DNA of 64,000 nucleotides from Sphaerisporangium corydalis (GTDB lineage: Bacteria > Actinomycetota > Actinomycetes > Streptosporangiales > Streptosporangiaceae), in assembly GCF_025506355.1 (NCBI RefSeq), contig NZ_JANZYP010000053.1, positions 1 through 64,000 on the forward strand, in the 5' to 3' direction. Shown here piece by piece: positions 16,122 to 23,915 of the stretch. The translations under genes and the position numbers were made by a program. The notes under the pieces were generated by a model. That model saw only the letters and a list, made by a program, of their open reading frames with translations, had not been told where the DNA came from and did no database searches. The first letter of the stretch is position 1. Each line of letters begins with the position of its first letter.

Positions 16122-17167
16122 TGCTGGAGCGCATCGAGCGGGCGCGCCGCCGCAAGGCGCGGGTGCGCGAGGAACTGGTCACCCTCGCGCACGGCGCCGG
16201 GGGCAAGGCGACGCGCACCCTGATCGAGGCGGTGTTCCTGGAGGCCTTCCGCAACCCGCTGCTGGAGCCCCTGGCCGACGGCGCGGTCGCCGGTGGCCTC
16301 GCGTTCACCACCGACTCCTACGTGGTGACACCGCTGTTCTTCCCCGGGGGCGACATCGGCGACCTGGCCGTCAACGGCACCGTCAACGACCTGGCGATGT
16401 GCGGGGCGCGCCCGTCGTACCTGTCGGCCGCGTTCATCCTCGAAGAGGGCTTCCCGATCGCCGACCTGCGCCGGATCACCGCGACCATGGCGGCGGCGGC
16501 GCGGGCGGCGGGCGTGGACATCGTCACCGGCGACACCAAAGTGGTGCAGCGCGGCAAGGCCGACGGCTGCTACATCACCACCGCCGGCGTCGGGACGGTC
16601 GCCCCGGAGGTCCGGCTCAGCGCCTCGGCGTGCGAGCCGGGCGACGCGGTGATCGTGTCCGGGCCGATCGGCGAGCACGGCGTCACCGTCATGCTCGCCC
16701 GGGGGGAGCTGGACATCGAGGCCGACCTCGTCTCCGACACCGCGCCGCTCAACGGCCTGACCGCCGCGCTGCTGGACGCCTGCGACGCCGGGCAGGTGCG
16801 CTGCCTGCGGGACGCCACCCGCGGCGGGGTCGCGACGGTGCTCAACGAGATGGCCGAGGCGTCCGGGACCGCGATGATCCTGGACGAGGACGCGATCCCC
16901 GTACGGCCCGCCGTACGGGGGGCGTGCGAGCTGCTCGGCATCGACCCGCTGTACGTCGCCTGCGAGGGGCGGATGGTCGCCGTGGTGGGCGGGCGGTCCG
17001 CCGGCGCGGCGATGGAGGCCCTGCGCGGGCACCCGCTCGGGGCCGGCGCCGCCGTGATCGGGCGGGTCGGCGAGGACCCGCCGGGGCTGGTCCTGCTGCG
17101 GACCGCCTTCGGCGGCACCCGGATCGTGGACGTCCTCGTGGGCGACCCATTGCCCCGGATCTGCTGA
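16103..17167 (+). CDS. hypE: Hydrogenase maturation protein HypE
   Basis: ATP-dependent dehydratase, 354 residues, which turns a carbamoylated C-terminal cysteine into thiocyanate to supply CN ligands. It has the AIR-synthase-like fold with LAHGAGGKATRTLIE near residue 30 and FTTDSYVVTPLFFPGGDIG near 72. The protein ends PRIC, with the catalytic Cys354 last. HypF, which would load the carbamoyl group, is not found here. GTG 16103 is chosen because the duplicated upstream GTG (16044) leads to a short dead-end frame. Confidence 0.95.
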   Translation: MTTEEQVLERIERARRRKARVREELVTLAHGAGGKATRTLIEAVFLEAFRNPLLEPLADGAVAGGLAFTTDSYVVTPLFFPGGDIGDLAVNGTVNDLAMCGARPSYLSAAFILEEGFPIADLRRITATMAAAARAAGVDIVTGDTKVVQRGKADGCYITTAGVGTVAPEVRLSASACEPGDAVIVSGPIGEHGVTVMLARGELDIEADLVSDTAPLNGLTAALLDACDAGQVRCLRDATRGGVATVLNEMAEASGTAMILDEDAIPVRPAVRGACELLGIDPLYVACEGRMVAVVGGRSAGAAMEALRGHPLGAGAAVIGRVGEDPPGLVLLRTAFGGTRIVDVLVGDPLPRIC

Positions 17168-17172
17168 CACGC

Positions 17173-17232
17173 GCCGGAGACCGACCCCTTGCGGGGAAAA
17201 AGCCGGAGACTGACCCCATCGGGGGGAGAAAG
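17173..17232 (+). repeat. Two direct repeats after hypE
   Basis: GCCGGAGACCGACCCCTTGC... (17173-17201) and GCCGGAGACTGACCCCATCG... (17202-17232) are near-identical 29-30-bp units. Each contains a small CCCC/GGGG hairpin and a purine tail. The second supplies the ribosome-binding purines for the next gene. Confidence 0.75.
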
Positions 17233-17246
17233 CGGGTACGAACCTG

Positions 17247-17696
17247 ATGGGGAGAAAGTCTCGCTCGAAGGCGCCGGAGGCCAAGCCGGCGCCCGATGGG
17301 GGTGCCGACATGGGCGGTTCACGACGGTCCGGAGACCAGGGACGCCGGCTGAGCCTGGCCGAGCTGCGCGCCCAGGTCCACCAGGAGGTCGCCACGTCCG
17401 GCGACCGGGCGTTCGACAGCCCGCCGCACGGGGACCGGCGGCCCCCGCGCATGGTCACCGAGGTCGAGATGCACGGCGTGTCGCCGACCGACCACGGGGC
17501 CAGGTCACCCCTGGGCGTCGGCACCAGCACCAGCGCACGCGCGGAGAAGATCGCGCGGCGGTCGGAGGAGGAGGGCCGCAGGAAGCACGGCACCGAGGGC
17601 CCGTCCGGCCGCCCGTACGGCACCTCCACCCCGGAGCACTACACCGGGGTGGGCAGCGGGTCCGCCACCGGAGAAGAGGGCCCCCGCCCTTCCTGA
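17247..17696 (+). CDS. Hypothetical disordered protein after hypE
   Basis: 149-residue hydrophilic protein rich in Gly, Ser, Arg and Pro, with no domain I recognise. Basic N-terminus (MGRKSRSKAPEAK), a short helical stretch LSLAELRAQVHQEVA, then low-complexity sequence. A GGGGGGAG run lies about 20 bases before the ATG and its orientation matches the hydrogenase cluster, 79 bases after hypE. It could be an unannotated accessory or an unrelated small gene; coding status is likely from length and frame but not proven. Confidence 0.5.
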   Translation: MGRKSRSKAPEAKPAPDGGADMGGSRRSGDQGRRLSLAELRAQVHQEVATSGDRAFDSPPHGDRRPPRMVTEVEMHGVSPTDHGARSPLGVGTSTSARAEKIARRSEEEGRRKHGTEGPSGRPYGTSTPEHYTGVGSGSATGEEGPRPS

Positions 17697-17710
17697 CCCG
17701 GCCACTCCGC

Positions 17711-17774
17711 GTCCTGACGGGCCCGTGAGGACCCGGGCACCGCCCGTCAGAATCCGGGCACTGCCCGTCAGGAC
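17711..17774. terminator. Inverted repeat between convergent genes
   Basis: GTCCTGACGGGC (17711-17722) and GCCCGTCAGGAC (17763-17774) are perfect 12-bp inverted arms with a 40-bp spacer that holds a further near-copy of the arm (GCCCGTCAGAAT). It lies between the convergent gene ends at 17696 and 17804, where a bidirectional terminator is expected. There is no T run. Confidence 0.5.
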
Positions 17775-17803
17775 CCGGCCGGTCCGCCTTCCGACGGGCC
17801 CGT

Positions 17804-18406
17804 TCAGGGGCGGCGGACGCGGAAGCGCAGGTGGGTGACGTCGATGCCCTGGACGACCGACAGCGGCCCCTCCAGCACGGCCGGCGCGTTCTTGATCTGC
17901 TCGAAGAAGGGCGTGCCGCCGCCGAGCAGGACGGGGACCAGGTCGACCCAGATCTCGTTGAGCAGGCCCGCGTCCAGGCACTGGCGGGCGATGGTCCCGC
18001 CGTTCGCCCCGACCACCTTGTCACCCGCGAGGGCCTTGGCCCGCTCGACGGCGCTCTCGATGCCGTCGGTCACGAACGTGAAAGGCGAGCCCTCGCGCGG
18101 CCACCCGTCCGGGATCTCGTGGGTGACCACGACCACCGGCAGCCCCATCGGGTGCTCGCCGCCCCAGGCGTTGGTCATGTCGAAGAGGCGCCGGCCGACG
18201 ATCAGCGCCCCGGTGCGGTCTATGAGGGCGCGGATGTGCTCCGCGCTGTCAGCCGACATGCGGAACGTCTGCTCGGGGTGCGCGGTCGGCACTTCGACGT
18301 CGCCGCTGCCGTACCACTTGAACAGGTGCTCGAACCCCGTCTCGCCCGGGCCGGCGATGAAACCGTCCAACGACATGCTCGCCCCGGTGTGTACCTCGGT
18401 CATCAC
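17804..18406 (-). CDS. Dihydrofolate reductase family protein (RibD C-terminal domain)
   Basis: 200-residue protein of the bacterial bifunctional deaminase-reductase C-terminal family, NADPH-binding fold related to DHFR. Typical features are the N-terminal SMSLDGFIAGP (10-20), GRRLFDMTNAWGG, the glycine-rich VVGANGGTIARQCLDAGLLNEIWVDLVPVLLGGG, and LSVVQGIDVTHLRFRV at the end. The true substrate of such stand-alone proteins is unknown; they are not folate enzymes by default. ATG at 18406 or 18403 can start it. Confidence 0.85.
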   Translation of the reverse strand: MMTEVHTGASMSLDGFIAGPGETGFEHLFKWYGSGDVEVPTAHPEQTFRMSADSAEHIRALIDRTGALIVGRRLFDMTNAWGGEHPMGLPVVVVTHEIPDGWPREGSPFTFVTDGIESAVERAKALAGDKVVGANGGTIARQCLDAGLLNEIWVDLVPVLLGGGTPFFEQIKNAPAVLEGPLSVVQGIDVTHLRFRVRRP

Positions 18407-18580
18407 TGCGCTCCTTGTTGTCCGGCGTACTTACGACCCGTCTAACGCGGGTGCCGCGGGGGACTCATCGGTCCCTCGGGAATCTTTATCCGCCGGGTTC
18501 GGTGCACCGCCGCGCCACGGTCCGGGATGGGCCGGTGTGTGGGCTCGTCCGGGACAGGGCGGGGTGGCAGAGTTGGGCCG

Positions 18581-19603
18581 GTGGGGGAGCGGGTGCGGTT
18601 CGGGGTGTTCCTGCCGGTGGCGGGATTCCCGGGGTACGGGCAGGGCGAGACGCTGACCGCCGCGGTGGACGCGGCGGTCGCGGCCGAGCGTGCCGGGTTC
18701 GACGACGTGTGGATCGCCGAGCACCACTTCATGACGTACGGCCTGTGCCCCTCGGCCACGACGCTCGCCGCGTACGTGCTCGGCCGCACCGAGCGCGTCG
18801 GGGTCGGCACGGCGGTGAGCGTGCTGTCCTCGCAGCATCCCGTCGCGCTGGCGGAGCAGGCGGCCCTGCTCGACCAGGTGTCGGGCGGCCGGTTCCGGCT
18901 CGGCGTCGGGCGGGGCGGGCCGTGGGTCGACCTGGAGGTGTTCGGCACCGGCCTCGACCGGTTCGAGAACGGCTTCGAGGAGGGCCTCGACCTGCTGGTC
19001 GCCGCGCTCGGCCAGGGGCGGGTGGCGGCGGACGGGGACACCTTCCGGTTCAGGGAGGTGGAGTTGGTGCCGCGGCCGGGCCGGCCGATGCGCCCGACGG
19101 TCGCCGCCACCTCCCCGGGCACCGCGCGGACGGCCGGGGCGCGCGGGCTCCCCCTCCTGCTCGGCCTGCACGTCGGCGACCAGGACAAGGCCGCCCTGGT
19201 GGCCGCGCACGCCGAGGCGGCGCTCGCGCACGGTCACGACCCTGCGGGGGCGGCGCACGTCGCGGCGGGCGTCGCGTACGTCGCCGACACGACGGCCGAG
19301 GCGGTCGCGGTGCTGAGGGCGTCGCTCCCGAGGTGGCTCGGGCCCGGACTGGCGGGGCACCGGCCGGTGGACGGGCGCGCGCACGTGCCGAGGGACGCCG
19401 GCGAGTACGCGGACCTTCTCTGCCGCCTGCACCCCGTGGGGTCGCCCGGCCACTGCGCGGACACGATGCTCGCCACCATCGAGCGGACCGGGATCCGGCA
19501 CCTCATCCTCCTGGTCGAGGGCGCGGGCGACCCGGCGCTCACCCGCCGCGCCATCGCCCGGCTCGGCGCCGAAGTGCTCCCGGCCGTCCGCTCGGCGTGC
19601 TGA
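18581..19603 (+). CDS. LLM-class flavin-dependent oxidoreductase
   Basis: Luciferase-like monooxygenase of about 340 residues, probably using FMNH2 or coenzyme F420. FGVFLPVAGFPGYG opens the barrel, and DDVWIAEHHF, VGVGTAVSVLSSQHPVALAEQAALLDQVSGGRF and LGVGRGGP are family hallmarks. The start is uncertain: GTG 18581 and GTG 18593 both lie close to GGGGGAG. The open frame continues upstream to 18527, but those residues do not look conserved. The substrate cannot be inferred. Confidence 0.85.
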   Translation: MGERVRFGVFLPVAGFPGYGQGETLTAAVDAAVAAERAGFDDVWIAEHHFMTYGLCPSATTLAAYVLGRTERVGVGTAVSVLSSQHPVALAEQAALLDQVSGGRFRLGVGRGGPWVDLEVFGTGLDRFENGFEEGLDLLVAALGQGRVAADGDTFRFREVELVPRPGRPMRPTVAATSPGTARTAGARGLPLLLGLHVGDQDKAALVAAHAEAALAHGHDPAGAAHVAAGVAYVADTTAEAVAVLRASLPRWLGPGLAGHRPVDGRAHVPRDAGEYADLLCRLHPVGSPGHCADTMLATIERTGIRHLILLVEGAGDPALTRRAIARLGAEVLPAVRSAC

Positions 19604-19702
19604 GCCGTCGCCTGGCCACAGCTGGTCAAGATGTCGTGCCCGGATCCCCGCGTGGCACCGGGTGCGCGAGGATGGCGGGAAGGATCAATGGGGGAGGCTC
19701 AC

Positions 19703-20362
19703 ATGCGCGTCGTCATCGCGGGCGGACACGGCAAGATCGCACTTCGGCTGGAGCGGCTGCTCGCCGGGCAGGGGGACGAGCCGGTCGCGCTGGTCCGCGA
19801 TCCCGGCCACGAGGCGGACGTCCAGGCGGCCGGGGCGCGCGCGGTCCTGTGCGACCTGGAGACCGCCGGGGTGGAGGAGGTGGCGACGGCGCTGCGGGGC
19901 GCGGGCGCGGTGGTGTTCGCGGCCGGGGCGGGGCCGGGCAGCGGCGCCGCCAGGAAGGACGCCGTCGACCGCGCGGGGTCGGTGCTGCTGGCCGAGGCGG
20001 CCGAGCGGGCCGGGGTGCGGCGCTTCGTGCAGATCTCCAGCATGGGCGCGGGCCAGGCGCCCCGCGCCGGCACCGACGACGTCTGGGCCGCGTACATCAA
20101 GGCGAAGACCGACGCCGAGGACGACCTGCGGGCGCGTGACCTCGAATGGACGGTGCTGCGGCCCGGCGGGCTCACCGACGACCCGGGCACCGGTCTCGTC
20201 ACCCTGGCGGCGCCCTCGCTGCCTCGCGGGAAGGTGACCCGTGACGACGTGGCCGCCGTGATCGTCGCCCTCCTCGGCACCCCCGACTCGGCCGGCCACA
20301 CCCTGGAACTGGTCGAGGGCACCACCCCGGTGGCCGAGGCCGTCGAGGCGGCCGTCTCCTGA
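19703..20362 (+). CDS. NAD(P)-binding SDR-type protein
   Basis: 219-residue atypical short-chain dehydrogenase/reductase of the NmrA-like, YwnB type. It starts with the dinucleotide-binding strand and loop MRVVIAGGHGKIALRL, then VVFAAGAGPGSG, RRFVQISSMGAG and AYIKAKTDAEDDLRA (Tyr-x-x-x-Lys). The ATG at 19703 has GGGGGAGG five bases upstream. An earlier ATG at 19688 is in frame but has a poorer site. Likely a soluble NAD(P)H-dependent reductase or redox sensor. Confidence 0.85.
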   Translation: MRVVIAGGHGKIALRLERLLAGQGDEPVALVRDPGHEADVQAAGARAVLCDLETAGVEEVATALRGAGAVVFAAGAGPGSGAARKDAVDRAGSVLLAEAAERAGVRRFVQISSMGAGQAPRAGTDDVWAAYIKAKTDAEDDLRARDLEWTVLRPGGLTDDPGTGLVTLAAPSLPRGKVTRDDVAAVIVALLGTPDSAGHTLELVEGTTPVAEAVEAAVS

Positions 20363-20440
20363 ACCGGGAGCACTCGCGCCCGGCCCGATGAACAGGGAGC
20401 ACTCGGGCCCGGCCCGATCAACCGGGAGCGCTGCCTGCCG
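20362..20440. repeat. 29-bp tandem repeats after the SDR gene
   Basis: Two near-identical 29-bp units (20362-20390 and 20391-20419) begin AACCGGGAGCACTCGCGCCC and AACAGGGAGCACTCGGGCCC; a partial third follows. They start at the stop codon of the SDR gene. Fragments of the gene's last codons (GCCGTCTCCTG) reappear near 20463-20473, so the gene tail seems to have been copied. Confidence 0.8.
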
Positions 20441-20553
20441 TCTCCCGCACCGGAGCGCGCCGGCCGTCTCCTGGAAGGCGCGCTCGCGGGCTTGACCGGG
20501 AGCTTGCGGGCCGGGTGCCGGTTCTGGACGGTGAGGGGGTTGTCGGCACCCGA

Positions 20554-20572
20554 AACAGAATGGAATTCTGTT
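20554..20572. promoter_or_regulatory. Perfect inverted repeat at the hydrolase start
   Basis: AACAGAAT-GGA-ATTCTGTT has 8-bp arms and ends four bases before the ATG at 20576. It occupies the place of a ribosome binding site, so the transcript may be leaderless or the site may block translation and transcription start. The form suits a TetR-type operator. A related AGAAT...TTCT string precedes the thioesterase gene at 38666. Confidence 0.6.
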
Positions 20573-20575
20573 CTC

Positions 20576-21451
20576 ATGAACCGCGCGACGGCGAACGGCA
20601 TCGAGATCGTGTACGACTCCTTCGGGTCCCCGGACGGGCGCCCGCTACTTCTGATCATGGGGCTGGGCTCCCAGATGATCCACTGGGACGAGGAGTTCTG
20701 CGAGCTGCTCGCCGCCCAGGGCCACCACGTCGTCCGCTTCGACAACAGGGACGTCGGCCTGTCGACGCACCTGCACGCGGCGGGCGTGCCCGACCTCGGC
20801 GCGGCGCTCGGCGGCGGCGCCATCACGCCTCCGTACCTGCTGGCGGACATGGCCGACGACGCGGCCGGCCTGATGGACGCGCTCGGCTGGGACAGCGCGC
20901 ACGTGCTCGGCGCGTCCATGGGCGGGATGATCGCCCAGTCGTTCGCCATCGGGCACCCCGGCAGGACCCGCAGCCTCACGTCCATCATGTCCACACCCGG
21001 CCGCGAGGTGGGGCCGCCGACCGAGGCGGCGATGGGGGCGCTGCTCACCGGCTCGGCCCCCGACCGGGACGCGGTCGTCCGCCGCTCCGTGGAGGTGTGG
21101 AAGGTCATCGGCTCGCCCGGGTACCCGCTCGACGAGGAGCGCATCGCCAGGGTCGCCGGCCTGAGCTTCGACCGCGCCTACGACCCCGCCGGGTTCGGCC
21201 GCCAGCTCGCCGCCATCCTCGCGTCGGGCGACCGCACCGCCGCGCTGGGCGGGCTGTCGGTGCCCACGCTGGTGATCCACGGCGAGGCCGACCCGCTGGT
21301 CCAGCTCGCCGGCGGCGTCGCCACGGCGGACGCCATCCCCGGCGCGAAGCTCCTGACCTTCCCCGGGATGGCCCACGACCTGCCGCGCCCGCTCTGGCCG
21401 GAGATCGTCGCCGCCGTGACCGACCTCACCGAACGCGCCGACCGCCCCTGA
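20576..21451 (+). CDS. Alpha/beta-fold hydrolase
   Basis: 291-residue serine hydrolase. The nucleophile elbow GASMGGMI contains Ser near residue 122. Oxyanion/N-terminal strands are LLLIMGLGSQMIHW and RFDNRDVGLS. The acid is likely Asp in HGEADPLV and the base His in GMAHDLP. It resembles aclacinomycin methylesterase RdmC-like and 3-oxoadipate enol-lactonase-like hydrolases, but the substrate is not clear. The start at ATG 20576 immediately follows a palindrome. Its last codons are repeated three more times downstream. Confidence 0.85.
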   Translation: MNRATANGIEIVYDSFGSPDGRPLLLIMGLGSQMIHWDEEFCELLAAQGHHVVRFDNRDVGLSTHLHAAGVPDLGAALGGGAITPPYLLADMADDAAGLMDALGWDSAHVLGASMGGMIAQSFAIGHPGRTRSLTSIMSTPGREVGPPTEAAMGALLTGSAPDRDAVVRRSVEVWKVIGSPGYPLDEERIARVAGLSFDRAYDPAGFGRQLAAILASGDRTAALGGLSVPTLVIHGEADPLVQLAGGVATADAIPGAKLLTFPGMAHDLPRPLWPEIVAAVTDLTERADRP

Positions 21452-21507
21452 CCCGCCGGCCGCCCCTAACGCGACGGCCGCCCCTAACGCGCCGGCCGCC
21501 CCTGACC
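21436..21507. repeat. Four 18-bp tandem repeats at convergent gene ends
   Basis: The units CGCCGACCGCCCCTGACC, CGCCGGCCGCCCCTAACG, CGACGGCCGCCCCTAACG and CGCCGGCCGCCCCTGACC run from 21436 to 21507. The first is the end of the hydrolase gene with its stop. The last lies inside the end of the opposite-strand regulator gene. Confidence 0.9.
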
Positions 21508-22536
21508 CGGCGGGTCTCCCATGCGCGGGGCCAGGCCGTCGAGCAGGAGGCGGAGGCCGAGTTCGAAGAGGTCGTCCAGGTGGAGGTCGTAGCCGTCCTG
21601 GAGTTCCCCGACGAGCCTGGCGAAGGTCGGGTACCGCCCCGAGGCGGCGATCGCGGCGAGCGCGGGGCCCTGGACGTCCATCCACTGGTCCTCCGACATC
21701 CCGGTCGCCGCCTCGTCCTGCGCCGCGCGTTCGAGGTTGGCCGCGACGCCTTGGACGAAGCTGAACATCAGCGCGTGCAGGTCGAGCACGGCCGCCGGTG
21801 CCAGGCCGTGGCCGTCGAGGGCGCTGAGCGCGAGTTCGCCGTGCACCATCAGGCTGGGCACCGGCAGCGGGCGGGTGAGCGCGGTGACGTGCGAGAGCCA
21901 CGGATGCCTGCGGTGCAGCACCCACAGTGTGCGGGCCACGAGTTCCAGGCGCTCGCGCCAGCCCGATGGGACCTCGGGAGGGTAGGGCTCCTCGGCGTAC
22001 GCGGCGTCGGCCATCAGCAGGACGAGCTCGTCCTTGCTGGTCACGTGCCGGTAGGGGGACATCGTGGCGACGCCGAGCCGGGCCGCGACGCCGCGCATGG
22101 ACAGCGCGGCCAGCCCTTCGGCGTCGGCGATCTCGATGGCGGCCCGTACGACGCGTCCACGGGTCAGCTCCCGGTCGGGCTCGGGCGCGCCCTGGCCGTC
22201 GTCGTGGCCGGTACGTCGCCTGGCCGGCGCGGAGCCAGACACGGAACCAGGTGCGGAGCTGGGCGAGGCGGGGGCGGTCGTGGACGCGGGCTTGGCGGCG
22301 GGCGAGGCCGGGGCGGCGACGGTGGTGCCCGCGCGGGGGCGGGCCTGGACGAGGCCCTCCTGGCGCAGGACGGTGAGCGCCTTGGTGGCGGTGGCGAGCG
22401 CGACGTCCCACTCACGCGCGATCTGCCGCGTGGAGGGCACCCGGTCGCCGGGGGCCAGTTCGCCGTCCTGGATGCGCCGCCGGACCTCGGTGACGATGCG
22501 CAGGTAGGGCGGATCAGGGTTCGTCACCAGATTCAC
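21484..22536 (-). CDS. GntR-TetR fusion transcriptional regulator
   Basis: This 350-residue protein has two DNA-binding modules. Residues about 1-75 are a GntR winged helix (YLRIVTEVRRRIQDGELAPG, IAREWDVALATATKAL, EGLVQARPRAGT). After an Ala/Pro/Ser linker, a TetR-type helix-turn-helix (LTRGRVVRAAIEIADAEGL, VAARLGVATMSPYRHV) leads to a TetR C-terminal ligand-binding domain. GTG 22536 is chosen for AGGAG nine bases upstream. It diverges from an FAD monooxygenase gene, and two operator-like inverted repeats lie between them, pointing to local control of the monooxygenase and itself. Confidence 0.85.
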   Translation of the reverse strand: MNLVTNPDPPYLRIVTEVRRRIQDGELAPGDRVPSTRQIAREWDVALATATKALTVLRQEGLVQARPRAGTTVAAPASPAAKPASTTAPASPSSAPGSVSGSAPARRRTGHDDGQGAPEPDRELTRGRVVRAAIEIADAEGLAALSMRGVAARLGVATMSPYRHVTSKDELVLLMADAAYAEEPYPPEVPSGWRERLELVARTLWVLHRRHPWLSHVTALTRPLPVPSLMVHGELALSALDGHGLAPAAVLDLHALMFSFVQGVAANLERAAQDEAATGMSEDQWMDVQGPALAAIAASGRYPTFARLVGELQDGYDLHLDDLFELGLRLLLDGLAPRMGDPPGQGRPAR

Positions 22537-22549
22537 TCTCCCGTTCTCC

Positions 22550-22608
22550 TGTCCTAGTACAGACCCTAGCAGGGATCTCCGGCCCTCATCGGTCGCTGTA
22601 CTAGGACA
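22550..22608. promoter_or_regulatory. Paired 13-bp inverted repeats in divergent promoter
   Basis: TGTCCTAGTACAG (22550-22562) and CTGTACTAGGACA (22596-22608) are exact reverse complements. Each is itself an imperfect palindrome of the form CTGTnCTAGnACAG, 33 bp apart. They sit just upstream of the GntR-TetR gene and are good candidates for its GntR-module operators. Confidence 0.7.
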
Positions 22609-22640
22609 GAGCAGGAAAACGTGCACTTGGCGGCGCTGTG

Positions 22641-22674
22641 CATACGCTGTACATTCACCTGTGTACACCGTATG
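22641..22674. promoter_or_regulatory. 12-bp inverted repeat before the monooxygenase gene
   Basis: CATACGCTGTAC (22641-22652) and GTACACCGTATG (22663-22674) match in 11 of 12 paired positions with a 10-bp spacer. The right arm touches the GAGGAGG ribosome site of the gene at 22685. This differs in sequence from the sites at 22550-22608, as expected if the fusion regulator's TetR module reads its own operator. Confidence 0.6.
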
Positions 22675-22684
22675 AGGAGGCATC

Positions 22685-23794
22685 ATGAAGACTGTACTCA
22701 TCGTGGGCGCCGGCGTCGCAGGGCCCGCGCTGGCCTACTGGCTGCGCCGCCGTGGACTCACCCCCACGGTCGTCGAGCGGACGCCGGTCCTCCGCTCCGG
22801 CGGCCAGGCGATCGACGTGCGCGGCACCGCCCTGGAGGTCGTGGCCCGGATGGGCGTCGAGGACGAGGTGCGGCGGGCCCGCACCCGGATGCGCGGCATG
22901 ACGATGCTCGACGGCGACGGCACCGAGATCTGGCGGTCCACCGAGATGACCTTCAGCGGCGGCAGGCTGGACGGCGACGACGTCGAGCTGCTGCGCGAGG
23001 ACCTCACCCGGCTGCTGTACGAGCGCACCCGCGACGAGGTCGAGTACGTCTTCGGCGACTCCGTCACCAGCCTCGACCAGGACGAGAACGGGGTGCTCGC
23101 CGGGTTCGAGCGGGGCGGATCCCGCACGTTCGACCTGGTGGTGGGCGCCGACGGCCTGCACTCCACCGTGCGGGCACTCGCCTTCGGCCCGGAGCGGACG
23201 TTCCTGCACCCCCTCGGCACCCACCTGGCGATCTTCTCGGCGGACAACTTCCTGGACCTCGCTGACTGGCAGGTCTGGCTAAGGGAGGGCGACGCGGGCT
23301 ACGGCATCTACCCGGTCCGGGGCAACAGCGAGATCAGGGTCACGTTCGGCTTCGCCTCCGAGGCCCCCGGGCACGACTACGGGGACGTCGAACGGCAGAA
23401 GAGCCTGGTCGCCGAGCGGATGGCGGGCCTGCGCTGGGAGACCCCGAGGCTGCTGAAGGCCATGGGCGAGGCCCCGGACTTCTACTTCGACGCGATGGCG
23501 CAGATCAGGATGGACCGCTGGTCGGCGGGCCGGGTGACCCTGGTCGGCGACGCGGGCTACTCGCCCTCGCCGATGTCCGGCCAGGGCACCAGCCTGGCGC
23601 TGGTCGGCGCGTACGTCCTGGCCGCCGAGCTGGGCGCCTCGGGCGGCGACCACCGCGCCGCGCTCGCCCGGTACGAGGTGCGAATGCGGCCGTTCGCCGA
23701 GCTCAACCAGGCCCTCGCCACCGAGAACCCCGGCGGGCCCCCGGCGGAGGAGTCCATCGAGTACGCCAAGACCGCCATCTCCCTCGACGGCTGA
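22685..23794 (+). CDS. FAD-dependent monooxygenase
   Basis: 369-residue class A flavoprotein monooxygenase of the PHBH/TetX type. The FAD-binding fold starts VLIVGAGVAGPALAYWLRRRG (4-24) with VVER ending the second strand. DLVVGADGLHSTVRAL is the DG motif, and VTLVGDAGYSPSPMSGQGTSLALVGAYVLA is the GD motif. GAGGAGG precedes the ATG. The divergent GntR-TetR regulator suggests induction by a small molecule that the enzyme may oxidise, such as an antibiotic or aromatic compound. Confidence 0.9.
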   Translation: MKTVLIVGAGVAGPALAYWLRRRGLTPTVVERTPVLRSGGQAIDVRGTALEVVARMGVEDEVRRARTRMRGMTMLDGDGTEIWRSTEMTFSGGRLDGDDVELLREDLTRLLYERTRDEVEYVFGDSVTSLDQDENGVLAGFERGGSRTFDLVVGADGLHSTVRALAFGPERTFLHPLGTHLAIFSADNFLDLADWQVWLREGDAGYGIYPVRGNSEIRVTFGFASEAPGHDYGDVERQKSLVAERMAGLRWETPRLLKAMGEAPDFYFDAMAQIRMDRWSAGRVTLVGDAGYSPSPMSGQGTSLALVGAYVLAAELGASGGDHRAALARYEVRMRPFAELNQALATENPGGPPAEESIEYAKTAISLDG

Positions 23795-23915
23795 CCCGGC
23801 GGGGAGGCCGGTTCGGCGGCTCACCCCCGATCCCGCGAGGCAGGGGTGACGGCTCGGCGGGTCCGGGCGCGCCGGGCGACGGCGGGGGCCGGGCGGCGCG
23901 GGTTACCGTGAGGGG

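Noticed and set aside
17173-17232. Possible terminator after hypE
   Set aside because: The hairpins are short (4-bp stems) and are followed by A runs on the plus strand rather than T, so they do not fit a plus-strand terminator; listed as repeats.
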